The notes: generated by a model from the sequence alone, not told the origin. DNA of 64,000 nt from Staphylococcus shinii (GCF_017583065.1 NZ_JAGEVL010000010.1:33778-97777); one strand, 5' to 3'. Shown: positions 50,991-61,643, counted from the stretch's first letter. Numbers and translations: made by a program.

Positions 50991-51494
50991 TCATTTCTTG
51001 TAAAATTCAATTTTCTTTATTTTATCATGTTTGTACACGATAGATAACTTTATTTGATTAACTTTATCTCGATAAGTAACAACTTTATATGATTTATGTA
51101 ACTTCTTATCTTTATAATGATTCCCTAATTGATTAATCACACTTTGTATATCACCATCTATGTTAGCATTAAAATTAGTCTCAATCTTAGTATCTTTAAC
51201 GAGCGTGATGCCTTTCAAATAATGATTACTTTTATTTACTTTAAAAGTTAAATAATGTTTATTATCTTTTGTATAAATACGATGATTCTTCATTACGATA
51301 CGATTATTTACTGTATAATTTCTGACATCTATTTGTGTGTCTAATTTCATATCATCAATAGTTAATTGAGATAAATCAGTAGATTGCGTATTGTTAATAT
51401 GATTAATAATTAAGATAGTGCCTATCCCTATTGATATAAAAATAGTAAATGTAAATATTTTAAATGACCTATGTATATTCAATGTTGTTGTCAC
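50991..51494 (-). CDS. Hypothetical membrane-anchored protein
   Basis: A 167-residue protein with a signal anchor (IFTFTIFISIGIGTILIINHIN, about residues 13-34) and a basic outer domain with alternating strands (YLTFKVNKSNHYLKGITLVKDTK; QIKLSIVYKHDKIKKIEFYKK). No family is recognised. The frame begins at a GTG (51494) whose GGAG is too close; an in-frame TTG at 51482 is an alternative start. Same strand as the DUF1700/DUF4097 pair but separated by 105 bp. Confidence 0.65.
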   Translation of the reverse strand: MTTTLNIHRSFKIFTFTIFISIGIGTILIINHINNTQSTDLSQLTIDDMKLDTQIDVRNYTVNNRIVMKNHRIYTKDNKHYLTFKVNKSNHYLKGITLVKDTKIETNFNANIDGDIQSVINQLGNHYKDKKLHKSYKVVTYRDKVNQIKLSIVYKHDKIKKIEFYKK

Positions 51495-51638
51495 ACTCCA
51501 ATATAATAAAAGCCAAGCTTGGTAATTTTAATTGTCAGGTTAACTTGAAATCAAATTTATTTTTTCTAAGTATTTAAAATTTTCTTTCATATTAAAAATT
51601 GATATAATAAAAACTAATACGTTAAAGGGGGAAATATT

Positions 51639-52199
51639 ATGACAAGTTTAGAAACTTATTTCAAAAACAGTCAACCGCTTGATCAATATATCGAAGCTAT
51701 GACTGAAAACAAAGAGAATTTGTTAACGATTTACAATTCTTTCTCTTTACCAGAAGAGGATAACCGAATTGAAAAAATTAAATCATTAAACTATTCAAAA
51801 GTATTAGTCATCACTGAAGACTGGTGTGGGGATGCCATGATGAATGTCCCAATTTTAAAACATATTAGTGAAAGTTTAAATTTAGAAGTTCGAGTATTCC
51901 ACCGAGATGAAAATACAGATTTAATAGATCAGTATTTAACAAATGGAACCGCTCGTTCAATACCTATTTTTGTTTTCTTAAATGACGCTTATGAACAACA
52001 AACTGTCTGGGGGCCACGTGCAAGACAAGTGCAACACTTTGTTGATGAAACACGTTCAAATGTCCCAGCAAAAGACGATCCAACTTTTGAAGATAAGTCT
52101 GCCGAAGCTCATACAATTATGATGAATCGTTATAAAACAGATTCTCAATTATGGAAACACGTTTATGATTCCATATTAGATAAATTAATCATAAAATAA
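51639..52199 (+). CDS. Thioredoxin-like protein
   Basis: A 186-residue protein of the thioredoxin superfamily. The active-site region is ITEDWCGDAMMNVPIL (about residues 61-76): WCGDA keeps only one of the two cysteines of WCGPC, so it cannot form the usual disulfide and may act as a monothiol enzyme. The cis-proline region is ARSIPIFVFLN. AAAGGGGG precedes the ATG. Physiological partners are unknown. Confidence 0.82.
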   Translation: MTSLETYFKNSQPLDQYIEAMTENKENLLTIYNSFSLPEEDNRIEKIKSLNYSKVLVITEDWCGDAMMNVPILKHISESLNLEVRVFHRDENTDLIDQYLTNGTARSIPIFVFLNDAYEQQTVWGPRARQVQHFVDETRSNVPAKDDPTFEDKSAEAHTIMMNRYKTDSQLWKHVYDSILDKLIIK

Positions 52200-52248
52200 A
52201 AAGACGTATGAATGATGCTGTTTAACTGCACATTCATACGTCTTTTTT
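52196..52248. terminator. Bidirectional terminator between the thioredoxin-like gene and pmtD
   Basis: AAAAAGACGTATGAATG / CATTCATACGTCTTTTT with a 16-nt loop, between convergent genes. Confidence 0.93.
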
Positions 52249-52270
52249 ACTCTTTATTAACTATTCGTTA

Positions 52271-52999
52271 TTAAATATCTTTCTTAGACGAATAGAATAT
52301 ATTAACTACAAATAAGATAACAATCGACGCTGAAGTTATAAACCATTGCCAGTTCGTAAATGTATAGTCACCAGAAGTTGTTTTTGAAGTTAAATAGCTA
52401 AATGGAATATATTTTAATGAATCTTGTATATTGTCGCCAATTTTAGGAATCATAGGTAAAAATGGTTCTGCAAATGGGACAATTAACACTAAGAATACAC
52501 CAAGTGTAAAAATAAGAGCTGTCTTAGGCACGATAAGTGAAAATAAATATAAAAGTAAGCCAAAGAATAAATGGAACATTAAAAAGAACCATAATAGTTC
52601 AAAAACCTTTTTAGTTTTAATATTATCGCCATCCACAATACCTTGAACGATAAGCACAAATGCAACTAATACTGCTGTAATCAATACTGCAATTAAAATA
52701 ATCGAAATCACTTTGGCAATAATATAACCAATACGATTAGACGTTTTATTCATATATAGCTGGATTGTTCCTTGTGAAATATCACGTGTGATTGTTTTGA
52801 TTACAAATAGTAAGCCCATAATCGAAAAGAACCAACTACCTATTGAAAGCAATGTATTGCCATCCATTTCATCTGATTGTTGAACAAATAAGATTGTAAA
52901 ACCAACCATCGGTAATAATGTTAAAAGCAACGCTAAATACGTTAATGGACTTTTAAAAATACTGTACATATCATATTTTACAAGTTGTAAACTATTCAT
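52271..52999 (-). CDS. pmtD: Phenol-soluble modulin exporter, permease PmtD
   Basis: A 242-residue ABC-2 type membrane protein with six hydrophobic segments, last gene of the pmt operon. It pairs with PmtC and PmtB in the exporter that secretes phenol-soluble modulins and protects the cell from them. Its start overlaps the pmtC stop. No classical PSM gene is in this window, so export targets must be encoded elsewhere. Confidence 0.88.
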   Translation of the reverse strand: MNSLQLVKYDMYSIFKSPLTYLALLLTLLPMVGFTILFVQQSDEMDGNTLLSIGSWFFSIMGLLFVIKTITRDISQGTIQLYMNKTSNRIGYIIAKVISIILIAVLITAVLVAFVLIVQGIVDGDNIKTKKVFELLWFFLMFHLFFGLLLYLFSLIVPKTALIFTLGVFLVLIVPFAEPFLPMIPKIGDNIQDSLKYIPFSYLTSKTTSGDYTFTNWQWFITSASIVILFVVNIFYSSKKDI

Positions 53000-53871
53000 T
53001 ATTTACCACCTTTCTGATTGATGTTGAAGTAAGTATCACGTAATGAACTTTTACGTGTTTCAATAAATTTAGGATAAATCTCTTTATTCGCTAAACCTTT
53101 AAGCACATTTTGATAGCTGCTTTGAGCCTTTATAATAATTTCTCCACTTGCCTTTTGCGTTTGAATTACATCAAATTTTTCATTTAAGAACGTTGCAGCA
53201 GCATCGAAATCATTACCTTCAAATACTAGTACTGTAGAATCAGAAGGTGTCCCCTCTTTCATATCTACATCTTGAACAAATTTACCATCACGTAAGAATA
53301 CTGCTCTGTCACAAATCAATTCAATATCTTCCAATTTATGACTAGAAATTAAAATTTTCATTTCTAATTCTTTTACAAGGGATTGAATTGTTTTTAAAAC
53401 ATCGATTGAACCATCTGGATCCATACCATTTGTAGGCTCATCAAGAATTAAATACTTCGGTTTATTCATTAGTGAAACAGCAATTGCCAATTTTTGTTTC
53501 ATACCCATAGAATATTTTTTAACTTTTTTCTTAACGTAAGGTCTCATACCGAACGCGTCGATAATTTGATCCGCATATTTTTTGTCAAAGCCTTTTCCTA
53601 AAACATTCGCGAAAAGTTTTAAATTATATAATCCAGATTTATTATCATATAATTTAGGATGTTCGATTAAGTAACCGATATTTTCTTTGTTACCTATTTT
53701 CACGTCACCTTTATAATTGATAATATTTCCATTCATAACTTTCATAAGTGTTGTTTTACCAACACCATTTTTACCTATCAAGCCCACAATTTGGCTCTGG
53801 CCAAAATCAAAATCAATATGATCTAAAACATTGTTACTACCATATGTTTTAGTAATATTCTTTAATTCCAT
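52999..53871 (-). CDS. pmtC: Phenol-soluble modulin exporter, ATPase PmtC
   Basis: A 290-residue ABC ATPase. Walker A GKNGVGKTT (about residues 33-41), signature YSMGMKQKLAIAVSL, Walker B YLILDEPTNGMDP and an accessory C-terminal domain (about 205-290) are present. It energises export with the PmtB/PmtD membrane proteins. Confidence 0.92.
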   Translation of the reverse strand: MELKNITKTYGSNNVLDHIDFDFGQSQIVGLIGKNGVGKTTLMKVMNGNIINYKGDVKIGNKENIGYLIEHPKLYDNKSGLYNLKLFANVLGKGFDKKYADQIIDAFGMRPYVKKKVKKYSMGMKQKLAIAVSLMNKPKYLILDEPTNGMDPDGSIDVLKTIQSLVKELEMKILISSHKLEDIELICDRAVFLRDGKFVQDVDMKEGTPSDSTVLVFEGNDFDAAATFLNEKFDVIQTQKASGEIIIKAQSSYQNVLKGLANKEIYPKFIETRKSSLRDTYFNINQKGGK

Positions 53872-53891
53872 AAATGCGCCTCCCTTTGAGA

Positions 53892-54554
53892 TTAATTTAT
53901 TTTTTTATATTGAATGAAATAATTAGCAATAAGAAATAAAATACTCATTACTAAAAATCCATAATTAAACATCGGTTCTAGATAATCTAATTCTATTAAA
54001 TTAAAGTTGAATATCGCGATAAGACCAACAGCAATCAGTATGACAAAAACCGGTATAATAATAAACATCGTTAATAGATATATCAAATAAGAAATATATT
54101 CCGATTTCTGTTCAGTATACCTTTTAAATGCTATAGGTATAGCAAAGAAATTAATTGTTATATATGAGTAAGGTACCATAATATTCAAATTTAGTTGGTC
54201 CGCAGAAACGTTAGAGTCCGGTATATTGTATAGCGATAATATAGATGCTCCTACTAATGTAAACATGATTACCGTTATATAATTTGCGTTAAGTAAAGCT
54301 AATTTCGAAACTGGTAAACTAGCAAAGAAATCGTAAGACATTTTATGTCCTAACTTACTATTAAACCTAAATACATGACCAGAATCAACGATAGATATAA
54401 ACAGTAATATCATAGCAACCGCTGAATAAATTGATTTAGTAAGTAATGTACCATGTCCGATTACTAATTGTAACGGCGCAATCAACAATAAAATCAAATA
54501 AATAATTATAGTCCATTTACGTAATTTTATATTTCTAATAAGTAAATTTTTCAT
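53892..54554 (-). CDS. pmtB: Phenol-soluble modulin exporter, permease PmtB
   Basis: A 220-residue membrane protein with about six hydrophobic segments (for example WTIIIYLILLLIAPLQLVIG and FIIIPVFVILIAVGLIAIF) between the two ATPase genes. The assignment comes mainly from its place in the conserved pmtRABCD order and its size. Confidence 0.87.
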   Translation of the reverse strand: MKNLLIRNIKLRKWTIIIYLILLLIAPLQLVIGHGTLLTKSIYSAVAMILLFISIVDSGHVFRFNSKLGHKMSYDFFASLPVSKLALLNANYITVIMFTLVGASILSLYNIPDSNVSADQLNLNIMVPYSYITINFFAIPIAFKRYTEQKSEYISYLIYLLTMFIIIPVFVILIAVGLIAIFNFNLIELDYLEPMFNYGFLVMSILFLIANYFIQYKKIN

Positions 54555-54570
54555 CTAATGGTCCTCCTCA

Positions 54571-55455
54571 CTATGAAATGTCGTTTTCAATTTCAATTTT
54601 ATGTAATCCTTTTTCGAGGAAAACCATTAGTTCTTCAATTTTAGGTCTAGTTATTGCTACTTCATTACCAAATATTTCTTTAAAGACATTTGCATGTGTT
54701 GTAAGTGCCGTATAACCTGTTTTATTATATTCAATATAATATGCTAAAGACACTAACTCATCGTCTATCTGACTAGAATCGCCTTTTACAATTTGAAACT
54801 TATTAAGAATATCATCTAAAAAATCATTAAAGACAATTTCACTATCTTTTAAATACACCAAGTAATCAGCAATTTTCTCTAAATCTGAAATGATGTGTGT
54901 GGAAATAAATACAGTTTTATTTTCATCGATGAGTTCTTGTTGAATGATATCTAAAACTTCATTTCGAACAACTGGATCTAACCCAGAAGTAGGTTCGTCT
55001 AAAATAAATAATTCTGCATGATGACTAAAAGCAATCGCAATAGATAATTTCATTTTCATACCTGTTGAGAAAGTTTTGAGCTTTTTATCTCGAGCTAAAT
55101 TAAACTTTTCAAGAAAGTAATTGAAACGATCATTGTCCCATTTTTTATAAAAAGGAGCGATATATTTTTCAATTTTGTTCACTGTCCACTTGTCATTTAA
55201 ATACAACTCTGAATAAATAAAACCTATTCTATTTTTGATTTCCTCAGCATTAATTTTCATCTGTTTATTAAATACTAAGATTTCTCCACTTTCTGGTTCA
55301 ATCAAATCCATAATTAATCTAATGAGTGTCGTTTTGCCAACACCATTTGCGCCAATAAATCCTGTGACAAATCCTTGAGGAACTTCAAAAGAAATATTAT
55401 TCAACTTGAATTCTTTATACTGATAATTAACAGCATTTAATTCTATAGCATTCAT
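54571..55455 (-). CDS. pmtA: Phenol-soluble modulin exporter, ATPase PmtA
   Basis: A 294-residue ABC ATPase with Walker A GANGVGKTT (about 34-42), signature FSTGMKMKLSIAIA, Walker B LFILDEPTSGLDP and a His-switch THIISDLEK. It overlaps the pmtR stop by 4 nt, so it is translated with the regulator. Confidence 0.92.
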   Translation of the reverse strand: MNAIELNAVNYQYKEFKLNNISFEVPQGFVTGFIGANGVGKTTLIRLIMDLIEPESGEILVFNKQMKINAEEIKNRIGFIYSELYLNDKWTVNKIEKYIAPFYKKWDNDRFNYFLEKFNLARDKKLKTFSTGMKMKLSIAIAFSHHAELFILDEPTSGLDPVVRNEVLDIIQQELIDENKTVFISTHIISDLEKIADYLVYLKDSEIVFNDFLDDILNKFQIVKGDSSQIDDELVSLAYYIEYNKTGYTALTTHANVFKEIFGNEVAITRPKIEELMVFLEKGLHKIEIENDIS

Positions 55456-55832
55456 TCCTCATCCTCCTCAAAAATCATTTCCAGAATTTCTTGTAACTCA
55501 GGCAATGACATACCAATTGTCTTGGCTTCTTTACACATTGATTTTGCTAATGACTCAATTACGATGAATTGTTTTTCTTTTAAAATAGAACTATCTTGTT
55601 GCTTTACAAACGTGCCTTTACCTCTAATTGTAAATACAAAGCCATCTTTTTCTAAGTCTTCGTATGCTCGCTTAGTGGTTATCACGCTAACACTTAAATC
55701 TTGTGCTAACTCACGCATAGAAGGTAGATGTTCACCTGGAACTACGTACCCTTTTAAGATATTTTCTTTTATTTGTTGCTTAATTTGTTCATAGATGGGG
55801 CTTTCACTACTATTTTTTAAAAGTATTCTCAC
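55452..55832 (-). CDS. pmtR: GntR-family repressor of the pmt operon
   Basis: A 126-residue YtrA-subfamily GntR regulator. Its winged helix (PIYEQIKQQIKENILKGYV, then LPSMRELAQDLSVSVITTKRAYEDLEKDG and IRGKGTFV) is followed by a short dimerisation tail. In S. aureus, PmtR represses pmt until phenol-soluble modulins bind it. The start is the GTG at 55832, six nucleotides after AAGGAGG; the frame extends further upstream but across the operator. Confidence 0.92.
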   Translation of the reverse strand: MRILLKNSSESPIYEQIKQQIKENILKGYVVPGEHLPSMRELAQDLSVSVITTKRAYEDLEKDGFVFTIRGKGTFVKQQDSSILKEKQFIVIESLAKSMCKEAKTIGMSLPELQEILEMIFEEDEE

Positions 55833-55851
55833 GGACGTCCTCCTTTGCAAC

Positions 55852-55881
55852 TGTATATACACAATATATACAATATATACA
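55852..55881. promoter_or_regulatory. Probable PmtR operator
   Basis: TGTATAT-N7-ATATACA (55852-55872), with a further ATATACA at 55875-55881, just upstream of pmtR. GntR/YtrA repressors bind such TGTA/TACA inverted repeats. Confidence 0.65.
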
Positions 55882-55976
55882 CGCTTGTAAAGGGAAAATT
55901 AGAAATTAATTGCGCGCTTTTTAATTTTACACCTTTGAACACTAAATAATATTTTTGAGATACATATACAAAAATA

Positions 55977-56031
55977 AAAGACTATATCTGAAACTAAGCA
56001 TATTTTTGCTTTTTCCATAGATATAGTCTTT
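55977..56031. terminator. Hairpin after the 62-residue protein gene
   Basis: AAAGACTATATCT / AGATATAGTCTTT with a 29-nt loop, just past the stop at 56042. Confidence 0.7.
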
Positions 56032-56041
56032 ATAATAACTA

Positions 56042-56230
56042 TTATTTTTTTTGGTTATTTTTCTTTTTTCGTCTATTATTGTTGCGGTCAATAAACGCAC
56101 AAACCATAAACATAATAGCCGCGATTAATAATTTGATGCCAGAGCTTTCATGTCCTGTAGCTTGCAAATAATATCCCACTACAAACAGAGCAATAGCAAT
56201 AATTACAAATATCTTTGTTAAATGTTTCAT
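56042..56230 (-). CDS. Small membrane protein, 62 residues
   Basis: Two hydrophobic segments (IFVIIAIALFVVGYYLQAT and IKLLIAAIMFMVCAFI) joined by a short polar loop, ending in a very basic tail (NNNRRKKKNNQKK). GAGGTGAAATGA precedes the ATG. The function is unknown; it lies between the pmt operon and the toxin locus on the same strand. Confidence 0.75.
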   Translation of the reverse strand: MKHLTKIFVIIAIALFVVGYYLQATGHESSGIKLLIAAIMFMVCAFIDRNNNRRKKKNNQKK

Positions 56231-56357
56231 TCATTTCACCTCAAACAATTTTCATTATACCAAATTATGTTAAGTATTTCTAAATCTCTACTAATTCATT
56301 TAATTTTTTTGATTTTTATTTTGCCTCTATCATATTTGGAGCAATAGAATATAATGT

Positions 56358-56452
56358 TTGCAGTTATTAAAATATGATGATAAAATTATTAATGTATCCA
56401 CGGATTATATTACACAACCCCAAGTCTGATGACGCAGACTTGGGGTTTTTTG
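56358..56452 (+). ncRNA. Candidate antisense antitoxin RNA
   Basis: A plausible promoter TTGCAG, 17-bp spacer, TAAAAT (56358-56386) points at the 3' end of the toxin gene. Transcription would end at the strong hairpin AACCCCAAGTCTG / CAGACTTGGGGTT plus T-run (56416-56452), giving an RNA of about 60 nt. In Fst/par-type systems the antitoxin RNA is of this size and is converged upon by the toxin mRNA. This is inferred from layout, not from family match. Confidence 0.45.
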
Positions 56453-56465
56453 TGTGTAAGGCCAC

Positions 56466-56564
56466 CTATTTGTCTTTCCATTTATTTTCTAACCAAACAC
56501 GGAATACAACAAGTAAGCTACCTGTTAACAAAGTTGTAATGATTTCTTGCCACCACGTGATCAT
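56466..56564 (-). CDS. Fst/PepA1-like type I toxin peptide
   Basis: A 32-residue membrane peptide that starts MITWWQEIITTLLTGSLLVV and ends RVWLENKWKDK. A short polar N terminus, one hydrophobic span with Gly-Ser-Leu-Leu, then a Trp-Leu and charged tail are the hallmarks of Fst-family toxins (also called putative holin-like toxins). Such peptides insert in the membrane and stop growth. GGGAGGTG lies before the ATG. Its upstream region has a LexA box in the promoter spacer (56628-56652), so expression is expected on DNA damage. It lies alone between the pmt region and an aminotransferase gene. Confidence 0.72.
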   Translation of the reverse strand: MITWWQEIITTLLTGSLLVVFRVWLENKWKDK

Positions 56565-56622
56565 ATTACACCTCCCACAGAAAAAAGTACCATGTAGGAT
56601 TTCGATGGCCTAACCATATTCT

Positions 56623-56652
56623 AACATAAAATAGAACGTATGTTCGCTTCAA
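56623..56652 (-). promoter_or_regulatory. LexA-box promoter of the toxin gene
   Basis: On the minus strand: -35 TTGAAG, about 18-bp spacer, -10 TATGTT. The spacer holds CGAACATACGTTCT (plus-strand 56633-56646), a 13-of-14 type match to the Gram-positive SOS box CGAAC-N4-GTTCG. It is about 70 bp from the toxin start. Confidence 0.68.
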
Positions 56653-56762
56653 ACTCTAGATTTTTTATTTTTCCGTCAAATCTTTGCGCTATGCTTTAAT
56701 TTCAAGCTGTTTCGCGATAATATAATAGTATCCTGAAATAGTAAAGAGAGGTTGACCAACAT

Positions 56763-58052
56763 ATGAATCCTTTAGCTTTAGATTTAAATGAAAAATTATC
56801 TAAATCAAATCCAGAAATAGCCGATATGCTATCAGATCTTGGAAAATTAATGTATTATCCAAAAGGTATTTTATCTCAATCTGCTGAAGCAAAATCTACA
56901 AAGTATAATGCGACAATCGGTATGGCTACTTATAAAGACAGTAAAATGTATGCTAATACATTAAATGATGTTTTTACAGAGCTTACTCCTGATGAAATCT
57001 TTCCATACGCACCTCCTCAAGGTATTGAATCACTTCGTGATTTATGGCAACAAAAAATGTTAAAAGAAAATCCAGACTTAGATGCAGACGACATGACTAG
57101 ACCAATTCTTACTAATGCTTTAACACATGGTTTATCATTAGTAGCTGACATGTTTGTAGATAGTGGTGATACATTACTATTACCAACTCATAATTGGGGA
57201 AATTACAAACTTGTATATAGTGCTAGACACAGCGCTGATATTGAAACGTACGATATCTTTGATGAAGATGGCCATTTTACAACTGATAATTTTGTTGATA
57301 CTTTGGAAAATTACCAAAAAGATAAAGTAGTTTTAATTTTAAACTATCCAAATAATCCAACAGGCTACACACCTACTAAAGAAGAAGTTAGTACAATAGT
57401 GACTGCTATCAAATCTTTAGCAGAACGAGGGACAAATGTTATTGCTTTAGTAGATGATGCTTATTACGGTTTATTTTATGAAGACGTTTATACACAATCA
57501 CTATTTACTGCGTTAACAAATTTACATTTAGATAATGTATTGCCAATCCGTTTAGATGGTGCTACAAAAGAATTTTTCGCATGGGGACTTCGTGTTGGTT
57601 TCATTAGCTTTGGTGTGACAAATGAAATGACGAAACACGTACTTGAAGAAAAAGTAAAAGGATTAATTAGAAGCAACATCTCAAGCGGTCCAATGCCTTC
57701 TCAAAGTGCTGTAAAATATGTTTTGGAACACCCTGAGACTTTCGAAAGTGAAATACAGCATAATATTGACACCCTACAAGCGAGATATGAAATCACTAAA
57801 TCAGTAGTTTATGATGAGCAATATGCGCCTTATTGGCAAGCATATGACTTTAATTCTGGATATTTCATGGCATTAAAAGTTCATGGTGTAGATCCTGAGC
57901 AATTGCGTTTACGTTTAATCGAAACATATTCAATTGGTATCATTGCGCTTAACGATACTGATATACGTATCGCGTTCAGTTGTGTGGAAAAAGACGATAT
58001 CCCTCATGTATTTGATACAATAGCAAAAGCAATCTCAGAATTACAAAAATAA
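56763..58052 (+). CDS. PLP-dependent aminotransferase, class I/II
   Basis: A 429-residue fold-type I aminotransferase. The PLP lysine is in GATKEFFAWGLRVGF, the cofactor-binding Asn in LNYPNNPTGYTP and the Asp-Tyr pair in ALVDDAYYGLFYE. Substrate not identifiable; family members act on aromatic or branched-chain amino acids. An AGAGAGG ribosome-binding site is 12 nt before the ATG. A strong terminator follows. Confidence 0.87.
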   Translation: MNPLALDLNEKLSKSNPEIADMLSDLGKLMYYPKGILSQSAEAKSTKYNATIGMATYKDSKMYANTLNDVFTELTPDEIFPYAPPQGIESLRDLWQQKMLKENPDLDADDMTRPILTNALTHGLSLVADMFVDSGDTLLLPTHNWGNYKLVYSARHSADIETYDIFDEDGHFTTDNFVDTLENYQKDKVVLILNYPNNPTGYTPTKEEVSTIVTAIKSLAERGTNVIALVDDAYYGLFYEDVYTQSLFTALTNLHLDNVLPIRLDGATKEFFAWGLRVGFISFGVTNEMTKHVLEEKVKGLIRSNISSGPMPSQSAVKYVLEHPETFESEIQHNIDTLQARYEITKSVVYDEQYAPYWQAYDFNSGYFMALKVHGVDPEQLRLRLIETYSIGIIALNDTDIRIAFSCVEKDDIPHVFDTIAKAISELQK

Positions 58053-58074
58053 TTTATTGATTTAATATAAAATC

Positions 58075-58120
58075 AAAGAGGGCAACGAAAGCTTATTAAT
58101 AAACTTTCGTTGCCCTCTTT
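58075..58120 (+). terminator. Terminator after the aminotransferase gene
   Basis: AAAGAGGGCAACGAAAG / CTTTCGTTGCCCTCTTT with a 12-nt loop. Confidence 0.94.
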
Positions 58121-58319
58121 TGTTATAACTGAAAAATCTTAGGTTAGTTGCAAATATAAGTTAATATTACTTGCAAGTATCCAACGTCTTGGGTGTGCCA
58201 CGATAGTAACTTTTATTAACAAGATTTCTCTTTAAGCTAGCCCAACACACAAAAAATGACTATACATTAAAACAGCGCAAATACTTATTTACGTTCTGGA
58301 CTGATTAAATTTGCTATAT

Positions 58320-58787
58320 TTATTGATGTTGTTTAAGTATACGTGACATTTCCTCAATTTTACCAGCGTGTAATGGAACATGAATCGCGTTGAGTACTAA
58401 TAATTCATTTAACGTACTGCAACCAGCGATAGTTTCTGTTAATTCTTGTTCTAACTGTTCATCAGTTAAATTTCTGGCACGGTTGGGTAATGTTTTTAAA
58501 TGTTCAAATATTTCATCAACGGTAGGAATATCTTCATCTCCCCACTTTTCTGGTGAAGAACCGTATCCAAATAAACTTGTATATTTAGCAATATCTACTT
58601 CATTTTGTTCACATAATGATAATGCACTTTCAAATATCGTAAGTACATGTCCATATTGCCAATGAATTGTATTTGGAAAGGCAGCAATCTTATCATCTAG
58701 CACCTGTGCGTTACTCCAGTTATCATACCCTGATATTAAATAATTAATACCTAAATCGATAACTTCATAAACTGTTGGTTTTGTCAT
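58320..58787 (-). CDS. DinB-family protein
   Basis: A 155-residue four-helix-bundle protein of the DinB/YfiT metal-dependent superfamily. Metal-binding histidines are expected in IHWQYGHVLTIFE (about residues 42-54) and AIHVPLHAGKIEEM near the end. In bacteria this fold includes thiol S-transferases acting with bacillithiol, but the function of this member is not known. The name is historical; no SOS box is seen near it. Confidence 0.83.
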   Translation of the reverse strand: MTKPTVYEVIDLGINYLISGYDNWSNAQVLDDKIAAFPNTIHWQYGHVLTIFESALSLCEQNEVDIAKYTSLFGYGSSPEKWGDEDIPTVDEIFEHLKTLPNRARNLTDEQLEQELTETIAGCSTLNELLVLNAIHVPLHAGKIEEMSRILKQHQ

Positions 58788-59499
58788 AATTAAACTTCCT
58801 TTCGTCTTTCAAAAATTTAAGTACACTTAAAATCATGTATAAGAACCGCTTCTAATTATACTTACATACTTTACCCTAAACTATAATTAAATATTCACAT
58901 AATAAAATGCTTTAGAAATGAAAAATTTATAAACTTAATTTAAATGCACTAATCCTTCATTTTAATAGATATAGAAGCTCTATATACCACACTTTTAACA
59001 TTATATAATTTGTTCAAAAGCGCAATACTTTAAAATTTAATGCTATATTATACTTTATTAAATACTCTCTAAATAATCGTTCAATATTTCTATAAATATA
59101 TTTACTTAAAATGAAAAACATAGAAATTGTATTACGCGTACTTTTTGTTTATATTTTTTCATCAAAGTATCAAAATGATGAGCTGTTTTATTAGGACTCA
59201 TTAACTTTCAATCTTTATCAATCATTCTAAAAGTTATATCCACATTTCAAAATCAAATGACTATGAATAGAACAAATCGAAGAATCGTATTATGGCAATT
59301 CTCGTTTTATTAATTTGGCTCGCTCTTTTATTTTGGTTAACAATATTATTTATTAGTTATGTTTAACGATTAAGGATCCATAACATAAACTACTTTTCAC
59401 TAAAATGGGTTACACTGTCTTAATCAGCATGTATGTTAGATATACAGTAAAGTAAGTCCTATTTTTCAATAGAGTGAGTTACTGCGAATACAAAGATCA
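58788..59499. other. Long AT-rich stretch without a supported gene
   Basis: Between the DinB-like gene and the groESL operon lie over 800 bp of very AT-rich DNA. I see no gene with a good ribosome-binding site except a weak 24-codon hydrophobic frame (59292-59366), and no conserved RNA motif. Confidence 0.5.
59292..59366 (+). CDS. Doubtful 24-residue hydrophobic peptide
   Basis: ATG to TAA encoding MAILVLLIWLALLFWLTILF and four more residues: almost entirely hydrophobic. The ribosome-binding site is poor (GAAGAA) and no terminator follows. It might be a toxin-like peptide, but chance in AT-rich DNA is likely. Confidence 0.18.
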   Translation: MAILVLLIWLALLFWLTILFISYV

Positions 59500-59530
59500 A
59501 GGCTGGGACAATTAAAAATTGCCCCAGCCT
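59500..59530 (-). terminator. Terminator after groEL
   Basis: AGGCTGGGACAATT / AATTGCCCCAGCCT, same hairpin family as at 1332-1360 and 48098-48124. Confidence 0.8.
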
Positions 59531-59610
59531 CTATAACTTTTACTACATATAATTTATTAAAGTTAGCAAGAGAAGTCTCATGCTATTTAGTTAAATATTT
59601 ATATGAAACT

Positions 59611-61254
<1,644 letters not shown>

Positions 61255-61296
61255 TTATATTGATTTATTTGAAATTATCAGAATTTTTATGATTTT

Positions 61297-61584
61297 TTAT
61301 GATTCAATAATAGCTAAAATATCTTCTTCATTCACAATTAAATAAGTTTCGTCTCCACGTTTTACTTCTGTTCCAGCGAATTGTTGAAATACTACATTAT
61401 CGCCTTCGTTTACTTCAGGAGCAACACGAGAACCATCTTCTAAAATACGCCCTGCACCTACTGCAATTATCGTACCTTCGTTGGATTTCTCTTTTGCGCT
61501 ATCAGTTAATACAATACCGCTTTTTGTTGTTTGCTCTTGTTCTGATTTTTGAATAATTACTCGGTTACCTAATGGCTTTAACAT
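61297..61584 (-). CDS. groES: Co-chaperonin GroES (Hsp10)
   Basis: A 95-residue co-chaperonin capping Gro[17 protein letters not shown] and the mobile loop [13 protein letters not shown] are typical. The start is the ATG at 61584 with AAGGAGG upstream; a longer GTG frame would cross the CIRCE operator and is rejected. Confidence 0.97.
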   Translation of the reverse strand: MLKPLGNRVIIQKSEQEQTTKSGIVLTDSAKEKSNEGTIIAVGAGRILEDGSRVAPEVNEGDNVVFQQFAGTEVKRGDETYLIVNEEDILAIIES

Positions 61585-61616
61585 TGATTGTTCCTCCTTA
61601 AAAAGAATAAAATTGT

Positions 61617-61643
61617 TTAGCACTTAAAGTTGATGAGTGCTAA
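61617..61643 (-). promoter_or_regulatory. CIRCE operator (HrcA)
   Basis: TTAGCACTT-N9-GAGTGCTAA on the plus strand, the HrcA-binding inverted repeat with one mismatch. It lies between the promoter and the groES start. Confidence 0.93.

Noticed and set aside
58121..58319. A small RNA between the aminotransferase and DinB-like genes
   Set aside because: Only weak repeats (TTGCAA.. and TTGCAAG) are visible, with no promoter-terminator pair.
59292..59366. A firm type I toxin call for the 24-residue hydrophobic frame
   Set aside because: The ribosome-binding site is poor, and there is no terminator or antisense promoter; AT-rich DNA often gives such frames by chance.
61585..61623. An upstream GTG start for GroES
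   Set aside because: It would add 13 residues not seen in the family and overlap the CIRCE operator; AAGGAGG is placed for the ATG at 61584.
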